From contig NC_035162.2 in assembly GCF_001659605.2 (NCBI RefSeq), positions 30,756,153 to 30,820,152 of the forward strand: a stretch of 64,000 bases of DNA. The letters run 5' to 3'. This stretch comes from Manihot esculenta (taxonomy: Eukaryota; Streptophyta; Magnoliopsida; Malpighiales; Euphorbiaceae). Below the pieces are notes generated by a model. That model was not told the origin of the DNA. It made no database searches and worked only from the letters and a program-made list of their open reading frames with translations. Positions 34,070 to 43,740 of the stretch are shown here, one piece after another. How positions within the stretch are numbered: the stretch's first letter is position 1; each line of letters starts with the position of its first letter. Position numbers and translations under genes: made by a program.

Positions 34070-35860
34070 CTAAAGTGGTGCGATTTCCACCTGTTCTTCC
34101 TGCAGTGGTCTGCAGCTCAGCTGTTGAATGCTGCAGACGGTTTCTGTCAATTTCGGCTCTTCATTTTTCAGATCAGATTCCCTACAAAAGTCATGGTTTA
34201 GCACATCATCATGATTCTCATTAAATATCTCCTGACTCAAACAATCAATCATGTCTAAACCATAAACAGGGGACAAATCATGGGGAAATTTCATAGAATC
34301 ATAGACATTAAATTTAATCACTTCCCCTTCAAACTCCATGGTCAATGTGCCATCATGCACATCTATTTTGGTTCTGGCAGTGCTCAAGAAGGGACGTCCA
34401 AGAAGGATGTCTGAAGAGGTGCTGCAATGGTCTTCCTTAGTGTCAATCACATAAAAGTCTGCTGGGAAGACAAGCTCATCTACTTGCACTAGAACATCTT
34501 CGAGCACTCCTTTTGGGTATACCACGGATCTGTCAGTTAGTTGAATCACAACTCTAGTGTCTTTCAGTGCACCTGCATTCAAAGAATTGTAAATGGAAAG
34601 GGGCATAACATTTATGGATGCACCAAGATCACACATAGCCTTCTTAATCCCAACATTCCCTATCTTGCAAGAAATTGCAAACATGCCCTTATCTCTACAT
34701 TTAGTTGGGAGTTCTCTCTTAATGACAGCAGTAACAACTTCTCCTACACTTACCTTTTCCCTCTTTGCGAGCTTCCTTCTGTTGGTACATAATTCTTTCA
34801 GAAATTTTGCGTACCTGGGAATTTGCTTAACAGCATCTAGCAGAGGTATGTTGATCTGTACCTTTCTAAAGGTGTCAAGGATCTCCCTTTCTTCTTTTTC
34901 TTTCTGTGCTTTTTCAAATCTCTTTGGAAAAGGAGGTGAGATCTGAAAACGTACCTGGGGATCTTCTTTTTGGGCAGATGGTGTCTCAGTTTGCGCATGA
35001 GGATGGCTAGCTGGCGTAGGAATGGTTTCAGTTGAAACCTCTGATTCTTGCTCAGGAATGGTTTCTGGCTCATCAGTCTTGGAATCTTGAAGCTCTTTCC
35101 CACTTTTCAATGTAATAGCATTCACGTTCTCTCTGGGGTTGTCTTCTGCTTGAGAAGGTAACTTCCCTTGAGTGCCGGATCTGTTCATTGCGGATGTCAA
35201 TTCCCCGATCTGCAGTTGCATCATTTGCATCATTTGTATCATCTTTGCCATTTCGCCAGAGGCAAGATCTGAACTTGTAGGTGCTGGTTGGGCCTGATTC
35301 CTCTGGTAGTGCTGATTGTTTGTCTTGGCATAGCTAAAATTGGGGTGGTCTCTCCAACCTGGATTATAGGTGTTAGAATAGGGATCACGCCTTACCTGGT
35401 TGTTATATCCTTCAATTGCATTGACGTCCTGGTAGTCTTCCTGAAGTGTAGGACATTGATCAGTTGGGTGTCCCGCATAGGGACATAAACCACATGGCCG
35501 AGGCTGCTGAGGCTGTTGGGCTTGCTGAACTTGTTGAGCTTGGCTAAGGATGAATTTTTCCACAAGACAAGTTAGTTTTGAAATTTGAGAATCAGAATTG
35601 GGTGTACTTACCTCATAGATTCCTCTTTGCATTTGCCTTTCTTTCCCATATTGCCTAGATGAGGCTGCAAGAGTGGAAATCAGTTCCCTCATCTCCCTAG
35701 GCGTCTTGTCTTTAATGGATCCCCCACAGGCTACATCAATGTATCTCCTTTCTGATGATGACAATCCTCCATAGAAGAACTGCATAAGGGACCTGTCTGA
35801 CATATCATGTTGTGGGCAACCTGTACAATGTCTTTCAAACCTTTCCCAATAATCATACAA
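34070..35860 (-). pseudogene. Element D: Gag C-terminal part and protease
   Basis: It is continuous with the RT frame except for TAG 34070-34072. It starts in the Gag capsid (YDYWERFERHCTGCPQHD, FYGGLSSSERR) with no true start codon needed. A Gln-rich segment and a CGLCPYAGHPTDQC zinc-finger-like motif follow, then a Pro/Thr/Glu-rich linker and an Athila-type protease (CDLGASINVMPLSIY, DILLGRPFL). The reading frame upstream (35881-36540) is offset, so one frameshift lies near 35880-35905. Confidence 0.85.
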
Positions 35861-35880
35861 ATCTTCAGTCGGTTTCTGTT

Positions 35881-36540
35881 TTATGCTAGTCTTATTATGC
35901 CAATTGATTTAGATGTTGGGAAATATTTGTTCAAAAAAGTTTGAGCCATTTCTTCCCAAGAATTTATAGATCCAGGTGGCAAATAAAATAACCAATCTTT
36001 AGCATGGTCATCAAGAGAGAAAGGAAAAGCTCTTAATCTAACCTGATCTTCAGTAATTCCTTGAGGTCTCATGGATGAGCAAATAATGGCGAATTCCTTC
36101 AAGTGCTTGTGTGGGTTTTCATTTTCTAATCCTCTAAATTTAGGGAGAATATGAATCAAACCTATTTTGAGCTCAAAAGGAACGGTGAGAGGTGGATAGT
36201 TGATGCACAGAGGTGCTTGGTCGCCTATGGGGGCTGCCCATTCTCCCATGGTTCTTCCTCTTGGCTCTGGGGCCCTTACGACTGGATTTTCTTGAGGTAT
36301 TTCCTCACGGACAGCATGTTCAGCATTGGCAGCAGGTGGTGCCACGTTTTCAGCCATTTCAGATGGTTCAGGATGCGTTGGAGTGGTTTCAGGAGGCTGA
36401 TCTGCGATTGGGAGGTGTCTTTGCGCGGATCCGGATTGCGCAGTCTCCAAATGTGTACCTGTTTGCTTACCTAGTCTCCTGATTGTGCGCTCAATTTCTG
36501 GATCGTAAGGTAGGATTTCCTCGCGTCCAGATCTGGTCAT
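35881..36540 (-). pseudogene. Element D: Gag N-terminal part
   Basis: The ATG at 36540 (MTRSGREEILPYDPEIERT) lies just downstream of a PBS, the expected gag start. A disordered acidic region is followed by the start of the retrotransposon Gag domain (LPKFRGLENENPHKHLKEF, DWLFYLPPGSINSWEEM). The frame ends at TAA 35881-35883 after LNKYFPTSKS, because of a frameshift relative to 34070-35860. Confidence 0.82.
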
Positions 36541-36567
36541 AAAAGAAAAATAAACAAGTTAGAACAA

Positions 36568-36587
36568 TTCCCCGGCAACGGCGCCAA
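36568..36587 (-). other. Element D internal (second) primer binding site
   Basis: The minus strand reads TTGGCGCCGTTGCCGGGGAA, the Asp-tRNA-type PBS of Athila elements, three bases from the start of the truncated middle LTR. The same site recurs at 40302-40321 beside the outer 5' LTR. Confidence 0.88.
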
Positions 36588-36590
36588 TTT

Positions 36591-38426
36591 TGACAGAGCG
36601 GTTGTCGAGGCCGGTCAAAAATAATACAATTCAATTATCAACAATATAAATACTGTAGATAGTGGTGAAAGGATCGAATCCACAGGGAATTGATACTTAC
36701 CTATCTTTCTTGTCAAGACCAAATAAACAAACTGAAAATAAAAATAAAAATAAAGTGCAAGTAAAGTAAAAAGGGGGGTTTTGAGATTGATTTAATTAAT
36801 CTAATGATGAAAGCAAATAAAAATAAAGAGGAAACAATAATGAGAAAAGCTCTAGTTGAAGAATTAGATTCACTTTAGTTGATGGGATTGATCATTGACT
36901 CATATATTCCTTTGCTTGATTCAATAAATTGGCCATGGAGATTGAAGAAGCTTCTCACATCCATTATCTCTCTTTTAGATTAAATCAATTAGGGAAAGTC
37001 CTCCAATTAATTACTAATTAACAATTGTCAAAGAACGTCTTTGAGCCTTAGGCCTTTTACAAAAGTCAATCGCATAAAAATATAGAGAGAACCAATTCTA
37101 GTCACCCACATGCATGGAGATAACACTAGATCATGCAATTCCTTGGCTTTTACAGCAACTGTTCTTATGTTTGAGCAATCCAAGCAATTACGGACTTAAG
37201 ACTATCCAAACTGACAATATATTACCTTGCAATCAAGAATCAATGTAGATCCAAACAACAAAGCAACAATATCATAAAGCATGAAATACATGAATATTGA
37301 AAAGCAAAAGGTAAAACAATGAATGTCCAAGTCTCTCAATCCAAGTTACAACCAAAGCTTCACTTGTTCTTCAACTAGAATAAAAGATTTCAGCCTCTCA
37401 TGGCTGAAACAAAAATAAAAATAAAAGAAAAAAAAAAGAAAGGTAGAAGAAGAGATGTGAATTCGTAGGTGTCTCCAAGGTGGTGTGTTTGGACCATGTA
37501 GAGGCTTCTTATGTGGCTTTTTATAGTTGAAAAGTGTTGCCCTAGGTCATACTTACTGCCCAAGAGGTATTTTCTGCCCAAGATGTGTCTGAAAAGGAAA
37601 GAATCGCACTTTTCGGCTTCAGAAGGAAGGCTGCGCGAAAATGCACTGCGGAAGGAAGTTGGTGCGCGCGGTTTGGTCTCAGAAAGGGAAGGAGGCGCAA
37701 ATTATGCTTCCTAAATAAGTTTAGATGCTGACCTTGCTTCCTAATTAGTGTAGAGGCTGCCCAAGGTGCTGCCCATATGCAACTTGCTGCCCAAGTTGTT
37801 GCAAAAGAGGAAAGGATCGGACTGCAAGGCTTCAGAAGGAAGTTGGCGCGCAGATTGCCTTCAGAATAGGAAAGGAGCGTACCTTGTGCTTGAAAAGGAA
37901 GGAAGAGCGATCCAAGGCTGCCAGTCGTGGCTTGATGTTCATAAGGAAATATGCACGTACCAAGGCTTTCAGAAGAGGAAGGACGCGTGGATCATGCTTC
38001 CGGAAGAGGTGGCGCGCGCATGGATTGCAAAAGAGGCAGGAGAATGCAGTCATTAATGTGCAGAAGTGGAAAGATATCTGTCCAGTCTTTCCTTTTTAGG
38101 TGGAGCCTTCGTTTGAATTTTGAATGCTGAATGCAGAATAGGAAGAGCATCTCCTTGAGATCTTGCTGCCTAAATTGGAAGATATGACTGCTGCAGTGTG
38201 TGCACATCTTTGAACAAGGGAGAAAATATCTGCGATTCGTATTTCAAATAATCTTCTGACTGAGCTTTCCTTATTTGCTTTTGCCTCTGCACTTTCCTCA
38301 TTTGAAGACTTTCCTCATTTGAAGACTTTCCTTTTCTGAAAACTTGCCTTATTTGAAAACTTTCCTTTCTTGGCACTTGTTCTAAATAAGGCAGGAAAGA
38401 TTCTGCAGTTCGAATTTCGGACAGTT
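36591..38426 (-). repeat. Element D truncated middle LTR
   Basis: It starts TGACAGAGCGG next to a PBS and follows the outer LTRs, with more divergence than they show to each other. It stops at TTCGGACAGTT, roughly 270 bp short of a full LTR, where an inverted segment begins. A minus-strand TATA-like box lies at about 37517-37526. Confidence 0.88.
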
Positions 38427-39095
38427 GCTCTTCCTATTCTGCATTCAGCATTCAAAATTCAAATGAAGGCTCCACCTAAAAAGGAAAGACTGGACATATA
38501 TCTTTCCACTTCTGCACATTAATGACTGCATTCTCCTGCCTCTTTTGCAATCCATGCGCGCGCCACCTCTTCTGGAAGCATGATCCGCACGTCCTTCCTC
38601 TTCTGAAAGCCTTGGTACGTGCATATTTCCTTATGAACATCAAGCCACGACTTTTCTTCCTCTATTGGCAGCCTTGGATCGCTCTTCCTTCCTTTTCAAG
38701 CACAAGGTACGCTCCTTTCCTATTCTGAAGGCAATCTGCGCGCCAACTTCCTTCTGAAGCCTTGCAGTCCGATCCTTTCCTCTTTTGCAACAACTTGGGC
38801 AGCAAGTTGCATATGGGCAGCACCTTGGGCAGCCTCTACACTAATTAGGAAGCAAGGTCAGCATCTAAACTTATTTAGGAAGCATAATCTGCGCCTCCTT
38901 CCCTTTCTGAGACCAAACCGCGCGCACCAACTTCCTTCCGCAGTGCATTTTCGCGCAGCCTTCCTTCTGAAGCCGAAAAGCGCGATTCTTTCCTTTTCAG
39001 ACACATCTTGGGCAGAAAATATCTCTTGGGCAGTAAGTACGACCTAGGGCAACACTTTTCAACTATAAAAAGCCACATAAGAAGCCTCTACATGG
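37494..39095. repeat. Large inverted repeat of LTR sequence, arms about 655 and 669 bp, 278-bp spacer
   Basis: The left arm 37494-38148 is nearly identical to the reverse complement of the right arm 38427-39095. Matching landmarks are CATGTAGAGGCTTCTTATGT at the outer end and GCAGAATAGGAAGAGC at the inner end, and both arms encode almost the same 67-residue open frame in opposite directions. The right arm has a short extra run (AATAGAGGAAGAAAA on the reverse strand). Two TATA-like boxes (37517-37526 minus, 39063-39072 plus) point outward. Such a structure would fold into long dsRNA if transcribed through. Confidence 0.92.
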
Positions 39096-39690
39096 CTTTT
39101 CAACAGTCAGTTTCTTTCAGTTCTGGCTCTTTCTGGCTCTCTTTCCTGCAAAGATCATCATTTAGTATATCATCTTGATTTACATGAAAAACATCTTTAC
39201 TCAAACAATCAATGATATCTAAATCAACAACAAGTTCTGTTTGATCAGTTTGTTTGGGCAAAGAATTTTCAACACTTTGTTCTTGCACTTGTGAACTTTC
39301 ATCATCATCCCATACATATTGAAGCTCTTCCACACGTCTTAACATGTCTGCTCTCCATTTGGCGGTTATTTGATCCACTTCATGTTGGACACATTGCAAA
39401 GTCTCCAATATCTCATAAAGATTAGTTCTGAGACTTTCAGGTATTGCTTGGGCTTGATAGTTTTTGTAGTAGTTAGCCCTTTCATAGCCATAATTCGGAT
39501 GGTCTCCCCAAAATTGATTGTAAGTGTCAAGGTAGGGATCATATCTTGGCTGTCCATAGAATCTTTCACATGCATGTACTTGTTGGAGTTGTTGTACTTG
39601 ATGAGCTCGTTCAGCTTGGTCTATAACAAAACTTCTCACAGTAGAGATTAGTTCATAAAGTTGAGAAAGACGAAAAGGTGTACTTACCTC
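39096..39690 (-). pseudogene. Element D: internally deleted gag remnant
   Basis: The minus strand 39639-39100 encodes a deleted version of the same gag. It has the Gln-rich part (AERAHQVQQLQQVH), YDPYLDTYNQFWGDHPNYGY (compare YSNTYNPGWRDHPNFSY at the intact copy), then jumps to LDIIDCLSKDVFHVNQDD, matching the end of the protease ORF. Zinc finger and protease are missing. It is interrupted by the inverted LTR arm on one side and the MITE on the other. Confidence 0.8.
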
Positions 39691-40161
39691 TAGGGGTGAG
39701 CAGTATTCGGTTCAAACCGAAAAAACCGACCGAACCGAATCGATTTAAAATTTTGATTTAATTTTTTATACATTTCGGTTCGGTTCGGTTTTTAATTTCA
39801 GAATTTTCGGTTATTTCGGTTCGGTTCGGTTTTGATCAGAAAAAAACCGAAAAAACCGAACCGAACCGATTAGTGATAATAATATATTTTTTCAATAATA
39901 TAGAGAAATTAAATCATATTAATATTAAAATATTTTAATTAAATTTTAAAATATTAAAAATAAAGTGTAAAAAAAAAAAAATATATTAAAAATCGAAACC
40001 GATCAAACCGAACCAAATCGAACCGAATCAGACCGGTTCGGTTCGATTCGGTTTCTGACCAAAATCGGTTCGGTTCGGTTTTCATAAACACTAAAATTTC
40101 ATTTTTCGGTTTATTCAGTTCGGTTCGATTTTGAACCGAACCGACCGAATGCTCACCCCTA
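39691..40161. mobile_element. hAT-type MITE (471 bp)
   Basis: The ends are TAGGGGTGAGCA and TGCTCACCCCTA, a perfect 12-bp terminal inverted repeat, flanked by 8-bp TSDs CTTACCTC (39683-39690 and 40162-40169). TSD length and the TAGGGGTG terminus fit the hAT superfamily. The interior is AT-rich between long arms of CGGTTCGGTTCGGTT/AACCGAACCGAA repeats that make most of the element self-complementary. There is no coding capacity, so a transposase would act in trans. A decayed relative is at 55963-56261. Confidence 0.9.
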
Positions 40162-40301
40162 CTTACCTCGTCCATGATTCCAAGTGACATCTTTTTTTTT
40201 TTTAATTTTTTTAATTTTTTAATTTTTTTTTCAGATCCGCGATAGGGTGTTCTTCGCAGTATAGATCAGGTCCTGAAAGAAAAATAAACAAGTTAGATCA
40301 A

Positions 40302-40321
40302 TTCCCCGGCAACGGCGCCAA
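40302..40321 (-). other. Element D outer primer binding site
   Basis: The minus strand reads TTGGCGCCGTTGCCGGGGAA, three bases from the 5' LTR, identical to the internal one. Between it and the MITE (40190-40235) lies a T-rich tract. Confidence 0.88.
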
Positions 40322-40324
40322 TTT

Positions 40325-42410
40325 TGACAGAGCGGTTGTCGAAGCCGGTCAAAATAATCAATTCAATTGCCAACAATAATAAAACTGTAGACAGTGGTGA
40401 AAGGATCGTATCCACAGGGAATTGATACTTATTTACCTTCCTTGAGTAGACCAAATTAAAAAGAGCATAAAAGAAAAGAAAGTGCAAATGCATGTAAAGT
40501 AAAAATGGGGGGTTTTGAGATTGATTTGATTAAACTAATGTAAAGAGCAATTAAAAAGAAAGCAGTTGGCAAATTAAGGGTAAAACAATGATGGTAAAAG
40601 CTCTAGTTGAAGATTCAGATTCACTTTAGTTGATGGGATTGATCATTGACTCATATGTTCCTTTGTTAATTCAATAAATTGGCCATGGAGATTGAAGAAG
40701 CTTCTCACATCCATTGTCTCTCTTCAAGATTAAATCAATTAGGGAAAGTCCTCCAATTAATTACTAATTAACAATTGCCAAAGAACGTCTTTGAGCCTTA
40801 GGCCTTTTACAATAGTTAATTGCATAAAGATATAGAGAGAACCAATTCTAGTCACCCACATGTATGGAGACAACATTAGATCATGCAATTTCCTTGGTAG
40901 TGCACCAAGTGTTCTTATGGTTGAACAAATCAAGCAATTTCGGACTTAAAATCATTCAAACCAACAATATATTATCTTGCAATAAAAATCAATGGAGATC
41001 TTAAATAACAAAGCAATAATGTCCTTAAGCATGATATCACAAGAATACTGAATAACCAAAAGATAAACAATGTAGTCCAAGTCTCTCAACCCACAATACA
41101 ACTAAAGCTTCACTATTTCTTCAACTAGAATGAAAGAGTTTCAGCCACTCATGGCTGAAACAAAAACCATAAAGAAAGGTAGAAGAAGAGAAGAAGAAGC
41201 CAAAGGTGGTGAGGCGCGGCCTTGCTTGATCCGGATGAGAAGGAGAAGATGAGTCTGAAAGTGTCCGAATTCATGGCTGCCAAAGAGAGTACCTTTTTAT
41301 AGAGTTTTGGTGCTGCCTAGGTCTTCCTAATTAGTGTAGAGGCTGCCCAAGGTGCTGCCCAAACACAACTTGCTGCCCAAGTTGTTGCAGAAGAGGAAGA
41401 TGGAGAGAATCAAGGCTTTCAGATGGAAGGTGGCGCGCAGATGGCCTTCAGAATAGGAAAGGAGCGTACCTTATGCCTGAAAAGGAAGGAAGAGCGATCC
41501 AAGGATGCCAATAGAGGAAGAAAAGTCGTGGCTTGCTCTGCAGGAGAGAGACATGCGCGCGGATGGAGCTGAATAGGAAGGAGGCGCGCGGATCCGGATT
41601 GCAGAAGAGGTAGGCGCGCGGATGCTTCTGAATAGGAAGTATTTGCTGTCCAAACTTCCTATTTAGATGGAGCCTCTTTTGAATTATGAATCTGGACTGA
41701 ATAAAGGCCAAGTGCATTGAGATCTCCTTCCTGAATAGGGAGTGGCGCGCAGATTGTGTTGCAAGAGGCAAGTGGTGCGCAGTCATTGAATGCAGAAGAA
41801 AAAGTGCATCTGTCTAATCTTTTCCTTTTTAGGCAGAGCCTTCGTTTGAATTTTGAATTCTGAATGCAGAAGAGGGAGAGCATCTCCTTGAGATCTTGCT
41901 GCCTAAATAGGAAGATATGACTGCTGCAGTGTGTGCACATCTTTAAACAAGGAAAGAAAGATCTGCGATTTGAATTGCAAATAATTTTCTGACTGAGCTT
42001 TCCTTATTTGCTTTTGCCTCTGCACTTTCCTCATTTGAAGACTTCCCTTTTCTGAAAACTTGCCTTATTTGCAAACTTTCCTTTCTTGGCATATGTTCTA
42101 AATAAGGCAGGAAAGATTCTGCAGTTCGAATTTCGGACAGTTTGCTGACTGTGCTTTCTGACACTTTCCTTATTTGGCACTTTTCATATATGAAAACTTT
42201 CCTTATTTGAAACTTTCCATATATGAAAACTTTCCTTTTCTGGAACCTTCCATATTTGGCACTTTTTGGCAGTTTTAAGAGCATTTTCTCCAGAATGTCT
42301 CTTTACACCTAAAATCTGCAAAACATGATTAAAACCACAAAATTAGGCAGAAAAGGTGCAAATAAACATCATTAATATCATGATTAAGTGGGCTAAAATA
42401 TGCTCTGTCA
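40325..42410 (-). repeat. Element D 5' LTR
   Basis: It runs TGACAGAGCGG to CTCTGTCA, 2086 bp, nearly identical to 28974-31060. The minus-strand TATA box is at 41291-41304 (CTCTATAAAAAGG). Transcription from here would read first through the gag remnant and the inverted repeat. Confidence 0.9.
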
Positions 42411-43662
42411 GGAAGCTCATAATGCGCGGTATAGTGTTCACCAAGGGGCCACCAAGATGTATCAGGATCTGAACAGGGTCTATTGGTGGCCAGCCATGAA
42501 GAAAGAAGTGGCGCAGTTCGTAACAGCCTGTGAGGTTTGTCAAAGGGTGAAACTAGAGCATCAAAAACCAGCTGGAATGCCTAACCCACTGCCGATACCA
42601 GAGTGGAAATGGGAGAACATAGCCATGGATTTTGTAGTGGGCTTACCGGCAGCGTCCAACAGAATAGACTCCATATGGGTGATTGTGGACAGACTCACGA
42701 AATCTGCTCATTTTCTTCCAGTGCGGAGTAACTATTCTGTGGATAAATTGGCACAGATATATCTGGATGAAATAGTGAGATTACACGGAGTTCCAGTATC
42801 TATAGTCTCAGACAGAGGACCTCAGTTTACCTCCAGATTTTGGCGGAGTATGCAGAGTGTGATGGGCACGAGATTGGATTTTAGCACTGCTTTCCATCCG
42901 CAGACTGATGGACAGTCAGAGAGGACCATCCAGACCATAGAGGATATGCTTCGACTGTGTGTGTTAGACTTTGACGGGTCTTGGAGGCAGCATCTACCTT
43001 TGGTGGAGTTTGCCTACAATAACAGCCATCATGCTAGCATAGGGATGGCTCCTTATGAAGCTTTGTATGGGAGGAAGTGCAGATCCTCTGTTTGCTGGGA
43101 AGAAATAGGAGAGAAGGCTCTTGCAGGGCCAGAGTTAGTAGAGATTACTAGTAGAGTGGTGCCCATGATCAGAGAGAGAATCAGAACAGCTCAGAGCAGA
43201 CAGAAAAGTTATGCAGACATTCGCAGAAAGCAGTTAGAGTTTCAGGAGGGTAGTATGGTATTGCTGAAGGTGTCTCCAATGAAAGGAGTGTTTCGTTTTG
43301 GAAGAAAAGGTAAGTTAGCCCCACGATACATTGAACCCTTTGAGATTTTGCAGAGGATCGGAAATGTGTCGTATAAGCTGGATTTACCTGCTTCTATGGA
43401 GAGAATTCACCCGGTATTTCATGTTTCTATGCTACGGCAGTTTGTGTCAGATCCGAGTCAGGTTCTGAGTGAGCCTGATGTGGAGATTCTAGAGGATCTC
43501 ACTTATATAGAGCAGCCAGTACGGATTCTGGACACGCAGATCAGACAGCTAAGGAACAAAGAGATTCCGATGGTGAAAGTTTTGTGGAACCACCATAATC
43601 TAGAAGAATGTACCTGGGAGACGCGGGAGTCTATGCTCCAGCAATATCCATATTTGTTTTGA
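42411..43662 (+). pseudogene. Element C: integrase and chromodomain, separated from its pol
   Basis: It resumes element C just after D. It has the zinc finger (YSVHQGATKMYQ to CEVC), CAA at 42541-42543 where A and B have stops, and the DDE core (MDFVVGLP, SDRGPQF, DGQSERTIQTIED). HPVFHVSMLRQF and the chromodomain-like tail ending QQYPYLF follow. No stop occurs inside. The reported first Met belongs to D's LTR end. Cut off from RT by 13.4 kb, it can only be a remnant. Confidence 0.9.
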
Positions 43663-43727
43663 GGTTAGTTTCCTCCTTTTTATGTGTTAGTTATTTGTTT
43701 TCGGAACATTCGAGGACGAATGTTCTT

Positions 43728-43740
43728 AAGGGGGGGAGAA
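43728..43740 (+). other. Element C polypurine tract
   Basis: AAGGGGGGGAGAA lies directly before the 3' LTR, preceded by the conserved GAACATTCGAGGACGAATGTTC inverted repeat (about 43704-43725). Confidence 0.85.

Larger units (their letters stand above)
28974..42410 (-). mobile_element. Element D: rearranged Athila-lineage LTR retrotransposon without integrase
   Basis: TSD GGAAG (28969-28973 and 42411-42415) flanks TGACAGAG...CTCTGTCA ends. The outer LTRs (28974-31060 and 40325-42410) are about 2.09 kb and nearly identical, roughly 20 differences by eye. Minus-strand order is 5' LTR, PBS, a short gag remnant with a MITE, an inverted LTR fragment, a truncated LTR, a second PBS, gag, PR, RT, RH, then PPT and 3' LTR. 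Integrase is absent. The Athila call rests on the PBS (TGGCGCCGTTGCCGGGGA), RT (MPFGLCNAPATFQR, VFMDDF) and gag (CPQHDMSDRSLMQFFYGGL). The whole unit was probably copied and integrated as one piece. Confidence 0.88.

Noticed and set aside
37511..37714. 67-codon frame conserved at 38875-39078 on the other strand
   Set aside because: Conservation comes from the inverted repeat of LTR DNA; there is no start context, and the sequence is in an Athila LTR.
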